A stretch of DNA of 64,000 nucleotides, from the NCBI RefSeq assembly GCF_002005305.1, contig NZ_CP014782.1, positions 2,294,001-2,358,000 on the forward strand, given 5' to 3'. The notes beneath the pieces were generated by a model, which had not been told where the DNA came from, ran no database searches, and saw only the letters and a list, made by a program, of their open reading frames with translations. Source of the DNA: Shewanella psychrophila (GTDB lineage: Bacteria > Pseudomonadota > Gammaproteobacteria > Enterobacterales > Shewanellaceae). Positions within the stretch are counted from its first letter, which is position 1. Every line of letters starts with the position of its first letter. This document shows positions 25,624 to 35,126 of this stretch, piece by piece. The translations under genes and the position numbers were made by a program.

Positions 25624-27894
25624 CTATAGTTTGACACTAAAAGGTGCGATGCCATCCCAGACAAAGGATTGCTTTATCTTGTCATCACGCAAGATATCAA
25701 CAGTAAATCCATTCTCCTGTCGGCGAATCACAATGTCGAAGGGCCCGTTAAAGGCATATATCTTTCTTAACGCCATATTATCCCAATGCTCAGGCAATCG
25801 AGGAGCCAGTAAAAACTCATTGAACCCCGTAGGCTCAATGCCAAATAGGCCTTCGACAACCACTCTGGCGTAAAGCCCACTTTCAGCCGATAAATGACGT
25901 TGATCTCCCTCTGGCCAAGCCTCTACGGCATAAGGAACATGTTCCCCGGTCAACCGCTTGTAACTGTAGTGCTCGAAATAGGGCCAAACTCGCTCAAGTT
26001 CACCGACTTTCATTAAGGCTCTGAATCCGTATAAGGTAGAGCGATCCCAGAATGTCTTATCACCCTCTTCTGTCAGCAAGCCGTCTATGGTCCATAGTTT
26101 TTCAGACAATAATGCATCGATCGTCCCTTGCTTATTGGCATCAAAGCCGAAGGCTAATGGTAATGCAATCCAAGATCTGAGCTTATTGTTACCCTCAAAA
26201 TATCGATATGTCTGATAGCCACTGATCTCGGCAGAAAAATAGTCAATAATTGCCGACTTTAGTTGCTTGGCTTCTTCCTGCAGCTCGTCGAAAGGTTCAC
26301 CTAGTGCAGATTTAACCCGAGCGGCTCTGATCAGGCCACCATAAGCCAAAACATTAGTACTTAAATTTGCATTACCTGCAGGGAAACGTCCTTCTAACTC
26401 ATCGCTATCACTGGCAATCACGCCGCTCACTAGCTGCTGACGACGGTTATATTCAAGGCACCAATCGATGAGCGGCATCAAGCGTCTCGCCCCATTGACA
26501 TCACCCAGAGTCAGGGCGAAGTCACTGGCACCATAGGCAATCATGGCGCAATCTCCACGGTCGCCAGCCCCATTCCAGATATCTCTGCCTTCGGCAATGA
26601 TCGAAGATGGCAATGGCTTGTATTCAGCATTCATGTAGCGAGAAAACCACTTAAAGCTATTCATCGCCGACTCTATGCCGCGCTCATCGCCCAGATAAGG
26701 AAAGAAAGGGTTCACATATTCGGCCTGATCATTAGCCCAAATCGCGGCGTAATAACGTGTGCCACCGGGGCCGTGGGCTAAGCCTCCTCGGGTAGCAAAA
26801 ATGGATTCAGTGGCTCTGAATTTAGCAAATTCAAACATCTGATTAATCTTTGGATCCGGAGTCTCAAGTTTGAGTGCTGTGCGCCAACCGTCAACTTGTA
26901 GGGCTCTTTGTTTTAGCGCGCGTGCAGGTTCTATATAGATCATCTCATCGGCAAGCTTGGCACTGTACACAATAAAGTGCTCCTTACCCTCTCCAGCTGA
27001 GAGTCTGCTATTTAACCCATCAGAGTGAACCGAGATCAGGTAACTACCGTACTCACCTTGGCTAACTAGTGTCATTTCAATTTCATTTAATTCGGTTAGC
27101 CGTAACGTAAGCGGCTCGACACCGTTATTCTCGAACTGCCAACGCTCAATAAAAGCTGGTTCACTCGGATGAACCGAAAGGGTGCGGATTAACTTGAGTT
27201 CAGGGCTTAGCATTTGTATAAGCGTTAATTGGCCATCGAATATCACCTCTTTTAGGCCTGAACTGGTGACGAGCTCGTCATTGATATAAATGCTTGGCGT
27301 CACTTGATTAGAAAACTTGCGAATCAAACTGGCATGGGTGTCGTTTGGCAGAGTGCGTAACATGGGCCAAACTAAGGTTTTGTCGAGAACCAAGTCACCA
27401 TCAATATCCAATCCATAATCGATGACGGCTGAGACTTGCAGCCCACTCATCTCAAGCTGGTCTTGATGGGCTGAATCCACAGTCCAATGAATACCGTTAT
27501 CAGTTAGCTGCCAATATTGGTTAAATGTCGCTATCTTTTCTGAGGTGTGTACCTCTCGAGTTTTAGCTATTTTCTCTTCACTAGTAGACTCATCAATAGT
27601 AGATAAGTCCTGTTTATCTGTGCAGCCTGCAATCAAGAGCAATAGCACCGCGGATAGAAGCAGTAACAATGCCTGAATATCTTGCAGTGATAGAATGGAC
27701 TTCAGCCTGAATAAAAGGCCTATCTGGCTAGTAGACTCTGAGTTGTTAACTCGCTCAGGGCTATGGTTTCGATCGAAAAGATTATCTAGCTCAGGGCTAT
27801 TAGCTGATCTGACGTTTTTAATAATTTGATGGCTACCAATAAATCGCACAAGACACTCCATGTGAAAAGACTCACAGCAGCTTATTGCATACAA
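25624..27894 (-). CDS. Six-hairpin glycosidase-like lipoprotein
   Basis: Large protein (756 aa in the longest frame). The lipobox-like LLIAGC comes only at residue ~90, so either the true start is internal and non-ATG or the tail before the membrane segment is real; no convincing ribosome-binding site is visible. After a beta-rich N-terminal domain (~100-350), the rest looks like an (alpha/alpha)6 barrel: IWANDQAEYVNPFFPYLG, GRDIWNGAGDRGDCA, FWDRSTLYGFRALMKVG, EAWPEGDQRHLSAESGLYAR. Acidic residues in these segments are candidates for general acid/base. Family (GH63/78/94-like) and substrate cannot be fixed by eye. Confidence 0.7.
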   Translation of the reverse strand: MYAISCCESFHMECLVRFIGSHQIIKNVRSANSPELDNLFDRNHSPERVNNSESTSQIGLLFRLKSILSLQDIQALLLLLSAVLLLLIAGCTDKQDLSTIDESTSEEKIAKTREVHTSEKIATFNQYWQLTDNGIHWTVDSAHQDQLEMSGLQVSAVIDYGLDIDGDLVLDKTLVWPMLRTLPNDTHASLIRKFSNQVTPSIYINDELVTSSGLKEVIFDGQLTLIQMLSPELKLIRTLSVHPSEPAFIERWQFENNGVEPLTLRLTELNEIEMTLVSQGEYGSYLISVHSDGLNSRLSAGEGKEHFIVYSAKLADEMIYIEPARALKQRALQVDGWRTALKLETPDPKINQMFEFAKFRATESIFATRGGLAHGPGGTRYYAAIWANDQAEYVNPFFPYLGDERGIESAMNSFKWFSRYMNAEYKPLPSSIIAEGRDIWNGAGDRGDCAMIAYGASDFALTLGDVNGARRLMPLIDWCLEYNRRQQLVSGVIASDSDELEGRFPAGNANLSTNVLAYGGLIRAARVKSALGEPFDELQEEAKQLKSAIIDYFSAEISGYQTYRYFEGNNKLRSWIALPLAFGFDANKQGTIDALLSEKLWTIDGLLTEEGDKTFWDRSTLYGFRALMKVGELERVWPYFEHYSYKRLTGEHVPYAVEAWPEGDQRHLSAESGLYARVVVEGLFGIEPTGFNEFLLAPRLPEHWDNMALRKIYAFNGPFDIVIRRQENGFTVDILRDDKIKQSFVWDGIAPFSVKL

Positions 27895-28001
27895 TATTCA
27901 CAATCAAGTAACACGACTTGAAAATAGCTAATCCAAATTGCTATAGCAAACGCTATAAATAGTTTATCTCAACACCTAACGTCCCAAATTTCAGCCACAA
28001 A

Positions 28002-28022
28002 AAAGGGGCCTTAAGCCCCTTT
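28002..28022 (-). terminator. Terminator after the second YbaY-like gene
   Basis: Stem AAAGGGGC/GCCCCTTT with a 5-nt loop and a T6 tail on the minus strand, 33 bp past the stop at 28055. Confidence 0.85.
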
Positions 28023-28054
28023 AATTTAGTGGTTTTATTAATAAATTAAGCTCA

Positions 28055-28450
28055 CTACCTAACCGCTTTCATCAACACTTCAGTGGTGTACTTACCATTG
28101 TTAATAATTGGAAATCTGTCATAAGTCTGAAAAATAACCTGATTCTGATACAAGATCATTGCTACGACCCCGTAATTTACATTTTCTTCGACCGTTTCAG
28201 GCGGTAAGATAAATTTAAACGGCACTGGCGCTCTGGCAATATCGAAACTCTTTTGCGCAATAATTGCGCCCGGAGTGTCCATATCTATAATGGCTATGGT
28301 GATCTTACTCCCCTGAGGCAGATTAATCTTCTCCAAGTATCCGGCGGCACCGTTAATAATAACTGGCGGCTCGGACTCCACTGTCACACAGGCCGAAAGC
28401 GATAAAACACAAACCAATAAAATTACTACTCTTTTCAGCATTACCAACAT
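28055..28450 (-). CDS. YbaY-like (YscW family) lipoprotein, second copy
   Basis: A 131-aa lipoprotein with signal and lipobox LSAC at about residue 21, then a beta domain with the same plan as the product of 18348-18749 (INLPQGSKITIAIIDMDTPGAIIAQKSF, PVPFKFILP). The two are clearly homologous but divergent. AAGGGA precedes the first ATG; an ATG three codons in is an alternative. Function unknown. Confidence 0.8.
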   Translation of the reverse strand: MLVMLKRVVILLVCVLSLSACVTVESEPPVIINGAAGYLEKINLPQGSKITIAIIDMDTPGAIIAQKSFDIARAPVPFKFILPPETVEENVNYGVVAMILYQNQVIFQTYDRFPIINNGKYTTEVLMKAVR

Positions 28451-28512
28451 CGTAAATCCCTTATTTCAACATACGGCCCAATAGCCATCAATAATTCCTT
28501 ATCTTGGCTCCG

Positions 28513-29379
28513 CTATTTGGGCGAAACCATTCGCATTAAACCTTCTTGCGTGGCAGAAGCCACCAGCTCACCTTTCTGATTGAAAAACTGCCCCTTAACA
28601 AAACCACGACCGCCACTGGCGCTTGGACTCTCTATGCTATAAAGCAGCCAGTCATTCAAATCCAGTGGTCTATGAAACCACATAGAATGATCTATCGTCG
28701 CCATGCGCATACCAGGCGTCAGAAAGGAGACTCCGTGAGGCTGCGCGGCCGTGACCAGAAAGTTGAAATCTGACGCATAAGCCAACAAGTATTCGTTGAC
28801 CGAAAAGTCTTTTGGTACTTTCCCATTGGCTCTGATCCACACATAGCGCTTGGGCTCTGTAATGCTAGATACCATAGGGTTACAGGCATCGATAAGACGC
28901 ATCTCAATCGGTGCATCAGCCATAAATTTTTCCAGCATTTTAGGCGGCACTTTATCTTGAAGTGCCATGGCGAGTTCTTGCTGATTCAGTAAGCCATCAG
29001 GGCCTGGTACATCGGGCATTTTATCTTGATGCTCAAGCCCCTGTTCAAACTCTTGGAATGAGCAGGTCATATAGAAAATGGGTCGACCTTTCTGGATAGC
29101 CTTGACTCTTCTCGCACTGAAGCTGCCGCCATCACGCATAACTTCAACATCATAAACAATAGGTAGTTTTTCATCTCCGGCACGGAGAAAATAGGAATGC
29201 AAAGAGTGAACCTGGCGCGATGCAGATACCGTCTGTTTGGCGGCGCTCAACGCCTGCCCCATCACTTGACCACCGAAAACATGACCGAAGCCTAAATCTT
29301 GGCTCTGACCACGAAATAAGCCCTCTTCAATTCGCTCTAAAGAGAGTAGAGATAATAAATCATTCAATACCTGACTCAC
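28513..29379 (-). CDS. tesB: Acyl-CoA thioesterase II
   Basis: A 288-aa double-hotdog thioesterase that hydrolyses medium- and long-chain acyl-CoA. RIEEGLFRGQSQDLG and VFGGQVMGQAL match E. coli TesB closely; the Asp of the Asp-Gln-Thr catalytic network lies in ATIDHSMWFHRP. I choose the GTG at 29379 (SQVLNDLL): TGAGG stands just upstream and the length then equals E. coli TesB within two residues. The frame extends eight codons further to an ATG. Confidence 0.93.
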   Translation of the reverse strand: MSQVLNDLLSLLSLERIEEGLFRGQSQDLGFGHVFGGQVMGQALSAAKQTVSASRQVHSLHSYFLRAGDEKLPIVYDVEVMRDGGSFSARRVKAIQKGRPIFYMTCSFQEFEQGLEHQDKMPDVPGPDGLLNQQELAMALQDKVPPKMLEKFMADAPIEMRLIDACNPMVSSITEPKRYVWIRANGKVPKDFSVNEYLLAYASDFNFLVTAAQPHGVSFLTPGMRMATIDHSMWFHRPLDLNDWLLYSIESPSASGGRGFVKGQFFNQKGELVASATQEGLMRMVSPK

Positions 29380-29564
29380 CGCATGCCTCACACTACTAAT
29401 CAACAGCCATACAGCTTAACTCACATAATGGTCTTCAAGCCAGAGTTTTACTGAATCAGGAGGGTAATCTCCCCCTGATAACACAGGGGTTACACGACAG
29501 CTTATCTATAGGTACATCGCGCGTTTGAAACCTCACGCTCCATCAAGTCACTTAACCGCACTTA

Positions 29565-30479
29565 TCACTCGATAGTGATATGACGCTCCCCTGCACCTCT
29601 CTTGGCCCAGGCAAGAACTTGGTCCTCACCACTTCGGTGTAAGTTGACAGGTTGTGCCTGATGGATCTGCTGCCAACTATTGTGTATGGCCTCTGGCTTA
29701 CAAGAATCTGCAGGAAAATAACAGGACTTGAACTCGGTAAATTGTCCGTGACTGACACTTCCCGCTGCGGTAAGTAGATGCTGACCCGTAGGCGCTTCTG
29801 AACTACACAAGAACATCATGCTCGCCGTGATTGATGATTTAGAGAAAAGTGGCTTTACCGAAGACGCGAGGCGATTTTCTGTCATCGGAGTCAAGGCGTG
29901 AGGCGTTAAGGTGTTGACCTTGATATTACGATCTATTCCTTCGAGATAAAGGCTATTCACTAGACCTATCAAACCCATCTTGCTGGCACTGTATGAGGTT
30001 TCATGCATATCGCCATATAAACCACTGGCCCCACAACTCATTACGATCCTTCCATAGCCTTGCAGCTTCATCTGCGGCCATATTGCCTTGGCCATGTAGA
30101 AGCTGCCATTAAGATCGATATTTAACTGATGCTGCCACATATCGACAGTTAAATTATCAAAGTCACAAGGTGTATGTACCCCTGCATTATTGATTAAAAT
30201 ATCGATACGGCCCCAGCGCTCCAATATATCAACAACAGCCTGTTTCACTCCTTCTACGTCACTCACATCGAGATTAAAACGCATCGATTGTTCTCCCAGA
30301 GCGAGTACAGCCTTATGACTTCTGATTAATCCAGAGCTTGCAAGTCCTGCTTCTTGATCATGCTCACCCGAATCAATCAACGCCACCTTAGCACCACGTT
30401 CGGCTAAAGCCAGCGCATATGCTCGCCCTAAACCCGATCCTGCTCCCGTTATTACGGCCACCTGATTATCAAAACGCAT
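29565..30479 (-). CDS. SDR-family dehydrogenase (MFE-2-like)
   Basis: A 304-aa short-chain dehydrogenase with TGAGSGLGRAYALALAERGA, NNAG and the YSASK active site. The long insert after the second strand and the extended C-terminus resemble the hydroxyacyl-CoA dehydrogenase part of peroxisomal multifunctional enzyme type 2. Substrate unassigned. It lies next to tesB on the same strand but with 185 bp between them. Confidence 0.82.
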   Translation of the reverse strand: MRFDNQVAVITGAGSGLGRAYALALAERGAKVALIDSGEHDQEAGLASSGLIRSHKAVLALGEQSMRFNLDVSDVEGVKQAVVDILERWGRIDILINNAGVHTPCDFDNLTVDMWQHQLNIDLNGSFYMAKAIWPQMKLQGYGRIVMSCGASGLYGDMHETSYSASKMGLIGLVNSLYLEGIDRNIKVNTLTPHALTPMTENRLASSVKPLFSKSSITASMMFLCSSEAPTGQHLLTAAGSVSHGQFTEFKSCYFPADSCKPEAIHNSWQQIHQAQPVNLHRSGEDQVLAWAKRGAGERHITIE

Positions 30480-30908
30480 CGATACCTTTCCTCAATGAAT
30501 AGTCTCTAAATGTAGTTTAAACAAGGATAAAATAAGCATGTTAATCAGTACGATAGTCTTAAGCTAGACTAACAAGCCTCACTCATACTTTGAATATAAA
30601 AGCATATCTAACTCAGTAAATCTTTGAAGCAGATAACAAAATCAGATTCAATTTCCTATTGGCACGACTAAACCTTCCCTGCTTAAATCCAGCTGAAACT
30701 GAGTAATAAACATAGTTCTAGCTGATTATTTGATCATAGTATGTGTCCTACTTTTAATCCGAATTTAGTGCGAGTATTTGAATCTAATCACGTTCGATAA
30801 GGCGATCACAAACAGTGACTTCATCAAGGTCTAGAAACTTGTTATTATAGGGTATCAATAGCTAACGAACGTCTGCCGTCTTGATGTTCCCCCTTAAGAA
30901 ATGAATAA
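30480..30908. other. 429-bp divergent intergenic region before menA
   Basis: AT-rich, without a supportable gene. It must carry promoters for the SDR (minus) and menA (plus). I see no recognisable operator or hairpin of note. Confidence 0.4.
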
Positions 30909-31781
30909 ATGAACCCTTGGATTTTGGCCGTAAGGCCACGGACATTACCAGCGGCTATCGGGCCTCTCTTGGTAGGAAATATACTGGCGTTAGAATTAGA
31001 ACAATTCAGCATATTGATTGCCTGCACCTCTATGCTTTGCGCTATCTTGTTACAGGTTGCCACTAACTTAGCCAACGACTACTTTGACTTTAAGAGCGGT
31101 ATCGATACCGAAGAGCGATTAGGACCAGTGCGTGTCACCCAAAGTGGCTTGCTTGCTCCAGAGAAAGTCCGTAATGCCATGACGCTCTGTCTAGTACTGG
31201 CAATTATTGTTGGCTCATACCTCATCTATCACGGTGGTTGGCCCATTGCCTTTTTGGCTTTAGCTGCAATTCTAGGTGCCCTTGGTTATAGCGGTGGTCC
31301 ATATCCATTGGCATCCCACGGATTAGGTGAAGTTGCCGCTTTTGTCTTTTTTGGTTTAGTCGCTGTGGTCGGCAGTTACTTTCTGCAAGCGGGTGAAACC
31401 AACACTGCCGCCTGGATATTAGGCTGTGCAATTGGATTCTTAAATGCGGCAATAATGTTGGTCAATAACACTCGAGATATTGAAACTGACGCAAAAGCTG
31501 GCAAGAAAACCATCGCCGTTCGGCTGGGGATCGGTCAGGCAAGAGTCATCTATCAAGCCTTTGTTTACTTACCTTTCGCATTGATTATTGGTAGCTTTTT
31601 TCTTGGATTCTTACCTGGCGCCCCCGTACTGCTAGCAGGGCTCGCACTGATTATTGCACGTAAACTCAACAGTGATTTTAGCGTGACTTCAGGAGAGGCG
31701 TTAAACCCCTTACTCGGCCGTACCGCTAAGCTCACCATGATTTTCAGTGGCTTGTTTAGTGTAGGATTATTCTTCGTTTAA
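30909..31781 (+). CDS. menA: 1,4-dihydroxy-2-naphthoate polyprenyltransferase
   Basis: Integral inner-membrane prenyltransferase that attaches the isoprenoid tail in menaquinone synthesis; menaquinone feeds the anaerobic respiratory chains of Shewanella. 290 aa with about eight membrane helices. The first Asp-rich motif is NDYFDFKSGID and the second NNTRDIETDAKAGKKT, both expected for UbiA/MenA enzymes. A short DUF3624 gene follows after 64 bp. Confidence 0.93.
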   Translation: MNPWILAVRPRTLPAAIGPLLVGNILALELEQFSILIACTSMLCAILLQVATNLANDYFDFKSGIDTEERLGPVRVTQSGLLAPEKVRNAMTLCLVLAIIVGSYLIYHGGWPIAFLALAAILGALGYSGGPYPLASHGLGEVAAFVFFGLVAVVGSYFLQAGETNTAAWILGCAIGFLNAAIMLVNNTRDIETDAKAGKKTIAVRLGIGQARVIYQAFVYLPFALIIGSFFLGFLPGAPVLLAGLALIIARKLNSDFSVTSGEALNPLLGRTAKLTMIFSGLFSVGLFFV

Positions 31782-31845
31782 ATTATGGACGAATATCTAC
31801 TTGATAAGCGGCGTAATTTAAGCGCCGCTAAGCTTTGGAGTATCA

Positions 31846-32085
31846 ATGGCCTGTAACGACTGTGAGTCATCAATTTTTAAGCAAAAACTTGGTCGTTGTA
31901 AAGCTTGTATGTGGCAACTGGCAATATTGTCAGTTATAGCCTGGCCCTTGTGGTGGTTTCTCTATAGCGAACGAGTTTCTCATGTTGAATCCATTGCACT
32001 GCTGTTTTTTTGTATCAGCTTCACCGGGCTTCTGCTGCTTCATCTTATCGTACTTAGCTATCGTTCACTTACTCGCAGAACTTAA
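31846..32085 (+). CDS. DUF3624 small membrane protein
   Basis: A 79-aa protein with two CxxC pairs at the N-terminus (NDC, RCKAC) that could bind a metal, then two membrane helices (about 22-40 and 48-70). The arrangement matches the uncharacterised DUF3624 family known from Vibrio and Shewanella. It follows menA on the same strand and may be cotranscribed. Role unknown. Confidence 0.8.
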   Translation: MACNDCESSIFKQKLGRCKACMWQLAILSVIAWPLWWFLYSERVSHVESIALLFFCISFTGLLLLHLIVLSYRSLTRRT

Positions 32086-32161
32086 AGGATAGAGCTTGAA
32101 GATAGAGCCTAAAAACAGTGCTCAGGTTCTCGATTTAAACTATTTTCTTAAACTTTCGACT

Positions 32162-33538
32162 TTAAAGCTGAACTTCACTCACTGGCTCTAAAACTACTAA
32201 CTCTAGTTTGGCAAGAATCTCGAAAAAACGAGGTCGAAATGCAAACTCATTATGCAAACAGTCATCTCTTATTTGTAATAGCACAGACAAGAGCGCTTGC
32301 TTGCCTGATGTTATGGCTTCATCACTTAAGTGCTTCTCATCAACTAACAAGAGATCTTCCAATAGACAGCCAAAGGCTCTTACCTCTATGGCTTGCATCG
32401 CTTCTCTTTGCAATTGAGGCAGAACAGATAAATCCGACGAGGCACCAAAATCACCAAATAGCATATCGGCATCATCATTAATCATGGTGTTATGGGCATA
32501 CAGATCCCCATGACTGACAGCTTGCTGGTGCAGGTGCGTCATCGTCGCCGCCATCTGTTGCAGAATTTTAGCAATTTGTGACACGTTAAATAGAGTCCCG
32601 GACGCAAAGGTATCTCGGGTACAAGTCACCAGCGATGGCGGTAAACCTAAGTTATAGAAACTCGGCGGGATCAATTCCATCACCAGCCCCAGATGCCCTT
32701 CCTCGTTTATCTGAGAGATAACGTTAATAAGGTTGGGATGCTCGCCCGCCTGTAAACAACAGGCTAGCTCATCGACAGGATAGCCATCACTGGTCACCTC
32801 CCCCTTAAACACTTTTACAGCCACAGCCTGGGAAGTAGCATGTAAACTAACGGGTTGATGTAGCCACTGACCTTTATAGATAACGCCCGATGCCCCTTCA
32901 CCCAGTTTTTCACTAAGGATGATATCGGTCATCTTCACTTTAAGCATCTCAGGTACAGCTAAGGATATTTTATCCGTACAGTTAAGCTTATTACCATCAA
33001 ATGCCAGCCAAGCAAGTTTTGGCAATTGCAGTAACCAGTCGGGGATATGAGTAAGCTGATTTGCAGATAAACGTACTAACTCGAGTTTCTTACAATTGGC
33101 CATCGACGCAGGTAGTGCAGAAAGGCTATTCCCCGCCAAGGCGAGTTTTTGTAGACGAGACAGCTGCCCCGTAGATTCAGGCAATATCTCGATTTGATTA
33201 TCGGTTAAGATCAACCAGCGAGTCTGAACAGGCAAAGCGTTTTCATCGACTGTGCGGATCTTATTCGCCTTAAAACCTATCATCTCAAGCTTAGGACAAT
33301 CGGCTAAAACCTTAGGCAAGCTTTCAAACTGATTATTTGAGAGAAACAAGATTCTAAGTTGTGTCAGAAGGCCCAAATCGTCGGGTAAGCTGGATAAGCA
33401 ATTATTAGACAGATCCAGCACTTCCAAGGTGTCAGCTAAATCAAAGATCTCTTTTGGGAATTCAGTTAGGTTTTCGGCTAACTGTAAACGTACCGTCGAT
33501 GTTAACTGTCCATTTTTAAGTGCTGCTAATGTTTGCAA
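32162..33538 (-). CDS. Leucine-rich-repeat protein kinase
   Basis: A 458-aa cytoplasmic protein with no signal peptide. About seven LRR units of ~23 residues (roughly 36-185, consensus LxxLxLSxNxLxxLP) are followed by a Hanks-type kinase: glycine loop GEGASG 213-218, ATP-lysine in VAVKVFKG (Lys242), catalytic loop HGDLYAHN 343-350 with Asp345, and DFG at 363-365. The catalytic set looks complete, though HGD replaces HRD and no APE motif is obvious. The LRR part probably selects the protein target. No neighbouring phosphatase or effector points to a pathway. Confidence 0.85.
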   Translation of the reverse strand: MQTLAALKNGQLTSTVRLQLAENLTEFPKEIFDLADTLEVLDLSNNCLSSLPDDLGLLTQLRILFLSNNQFESLPKVLADCPKLEMIGFKANKIRTVDENALPVQTRWLILTDNQIEILPESTGQLSRLQKLALAGNSLSALPASMANCKKLELVRLSANQLTHIPDWLLQLPKLAWLAFDGNKLNCTDKISLAVPEMLKVKMTDIILSEKLGEGASGVIYKGQWLHQPVSLHATSQAVAVKVFKGEVTSDGYPVDELACCLQAGEHPNLINVISQINEEGHLGLVMELIPPSFYNLGLPPSLVTCTRDTFASGTLFNVSQIAKILQQMAATMTHLHQQAVSHGDLYAHNTMINDDADMLFGDFGASSDLSVLPQLQREAMQAIEVRAFGCLLEDLLLVDEKHLSDEAITSGKQALLSVLLQIRDDCLHNEFAFRPRFFEILAKLELVVLEPVSEVQL

Positions 33539-33779
33539 ACCTGATCACTCTACTTAATATTGAAAATAGCGCGACATGATATAGCATGTATCCATCTTGT
33601 GTGAGCGTTTTTTGAAAATGGATCTGATGGTTCATAATGGACTTTCCTTCTCCTTTAAGTATCAGCAGAATGTGTACTGGCCAGACCAATTAAAACTATC
33701 TTGAACTTTAACCATCACTTATATAACATGCGAAAAATATACATCACTGTATATTAAATAACTATTTGAGAGCTAAACC

Positions 33780-34277
33780 ATGTCTATAACTTTCCAAGGA
33801 TCTCCAGTCTCTGTTTCAGGCACACTCCCACAAACAAGACAAATTGCCCCAAACTTTACTCTTTGTGCTGCGGATCTCAGTGACATAACTTTAGAGAGCC
33901 TAAAAGGTCAAAAGGTTGTGTTAAATATCTTCCTAAGTATCGACACTCCTGTTTGTGCAAGCAGCGTTCGAACGTTTAACGAGAAAGCTTCTGCTTTAGA
34001 TAATGTAACTGTTCTTTGCATTTCTGCAGATCTGCCGTTTGCAACTGACCGTTTCTGCGGTGCTGAAGGCATCGAAGGGGTGAAAACTGCTTCTTGCTTC
34101 CGCTCACCATCATTCACCGAAGACTACGGTGTCAACTTAAATCAGGGTGCCCTAAAAGGCCTAGCAACCCGCGCTGTTTTGGTGGTTAACGAGGAAGGCA
34201 TTATCGTACACAGCGAGCTAGTCTCTGAGATCACTGAAGAACCAAACTACGAAGCAGCTATTGCAGCTCTAGGATAA
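33780..34277 (+). CDS. tpx: Thiol peroxidase Tpx
   Basis: A 165-aa atypical 2-Cys peroxiredoxin that reduces lipid and organic hydroperoxides using thioredoxin. The peroxidatic Cys59 is in DTPVCASS and the resolving Cys93 in RFCGAEG, the usual spacing. Cytoplasmic, no signal. A second Tpx-fold gene starts only 3 bp after the stop, so the two are cotranscribed up to the terminator at 34901. Confidence 0.95.
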   Translation: MSITFQGSPVSVSGTLPQTRQIAPNFTLCAADLSDITLESLKGQKVVLNIFLSIDTPVCASSVRTFNEKASALDNVTVLCISADLPFATDRFCGAEGIEGVKTASCFRSPSFTEDYGVNLNQGALKGLATRAVLVVNEEGIIVHSELVSEITEEPNYEAAIAALG

Positions 34278-34280
34278 GCA

Positions 34281-34889
34281 ATGAAAAAAATAGCTCTATT
34301 AATATCTGCTCTTATTTCAACCAGTGTTTATGCACAGTTCGAAACAACGACAGAAAGCGCTAAATTTGGTCCAGGCCAAGTCGTCACACTTGAGAAAACA
34401 AACCAGTTTGATCTGATTGGTCATGCGGTTAAAGTTGGAGACTTGATGCCATCAGCTCAACTAATGACATCAGATCTTCAACCTTACGACACCAGTGCTG
34501 AAAGTAAAAAGATAAAAATTTACAGTGTATTAACTTCAGTCGACACACCTGTATGTGTACAACAAGCTATTGACCTTTCAGCGTATATAAAAGCACACGG
34601 TAACGAACACAAAGACATCGAGTTTTACGCGATCAGTGCTGATACGCCGTTTGCTCAGCAACGTTTCATCAAGGAACATTCGTTGTCGGGCGTAACCTAC
34701 CTTTCGGATGCATCAGAGCATCAGTTTGGGCTTAAAACAGGCTCTCAGATCCAACAACTTGGTCTGTTAACTCGCAGTATTATCGTGACAGATATAAATA
34801 ATAAAATTACTTATATTCAACGAGTACCTGAGCTTACAAGCATTCCAGACCTAGTAGCTGCAGTTAAGGTTGCTGACAAAAACCTGTAA
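34281..34889 (+). CDS. Exported Tpx-like peroxiredoxin with a single cysteine
   Basis: A 202-aa product with a Sec signal peptide (cleaved after VYA, ~18) and a Tpx-type thioredoxin fold. The peroxidatic site is kept (VDTPVC, Cys92), but the resolving position is replaced: RFIKEH stands where the upstream Tpx has RFCGAE. No other cysteine exists in the mature protein, so it must be a 1-Cys enzyme recycled by another thiol, or act as a sensor. Cotranscribed with tpx. Location in the periplasm is inferred from the signal. Confidence 0.85.
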   Translation: MKKIALLISALISTSVYAQFETTTESAKFGPGQVVTLEKTNQFDLIGHAVKVGDLMPSAQLMTSDLQPYDTSAESKKIKIYSVLTSVDTPVCVQQAIDLSAYIKAHGNEHKDIEFYAISADTPFAQQRFIKEHSLSGVTYLSDASEHQFGLKTGSQIQQLGLLTRSIIVTDINNKITYIQRVPELTSIPDLVAAVKVADKNL

Positions 34890-34900
34890 TTACCTGATAT

Positions 34901-34924
34901 AAAAAGAGGCTGCGGCCTCTTTTT
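34901..34924 (+). terminator. Terminator after the tpx pair
   Basis: Perfect stem AAAAAGAGGC/GCCTCTTTTT with a TGCG loop and further T residues, 11 bp after the second gene. Confidence 0.92.
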
Positions 34925-35126
34925 TCTTAACAGAACACATCAAAACTAATTCTATTTATCGACTTACCAGCCCTTCTCGAACTGACATCAATTTAGCCGC
35001 TCCCTCTTCAACCAGCATCGACTATGTTCTTTCGACTTAAGCCTAATGTATGGCAATGCTGGCGGGATGCGGGTAAAATCGCCCCTCAAAAAATGATAAT
35101 CGATTAAATGAGTGAGTTAGTCTGAG

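Noticed and set aside
29517..29535. Half of a PsrA-type fatty-acid operator (GCGCGTTTGAAA)
   Set aside because: Only one half-site matches; the other arm is absent, so it is not called as an operator.
30845..31075. Minus-strand frame overlapping the start of menA
   Set aside because: Shadow of menA and its promoter with no family resemblance.
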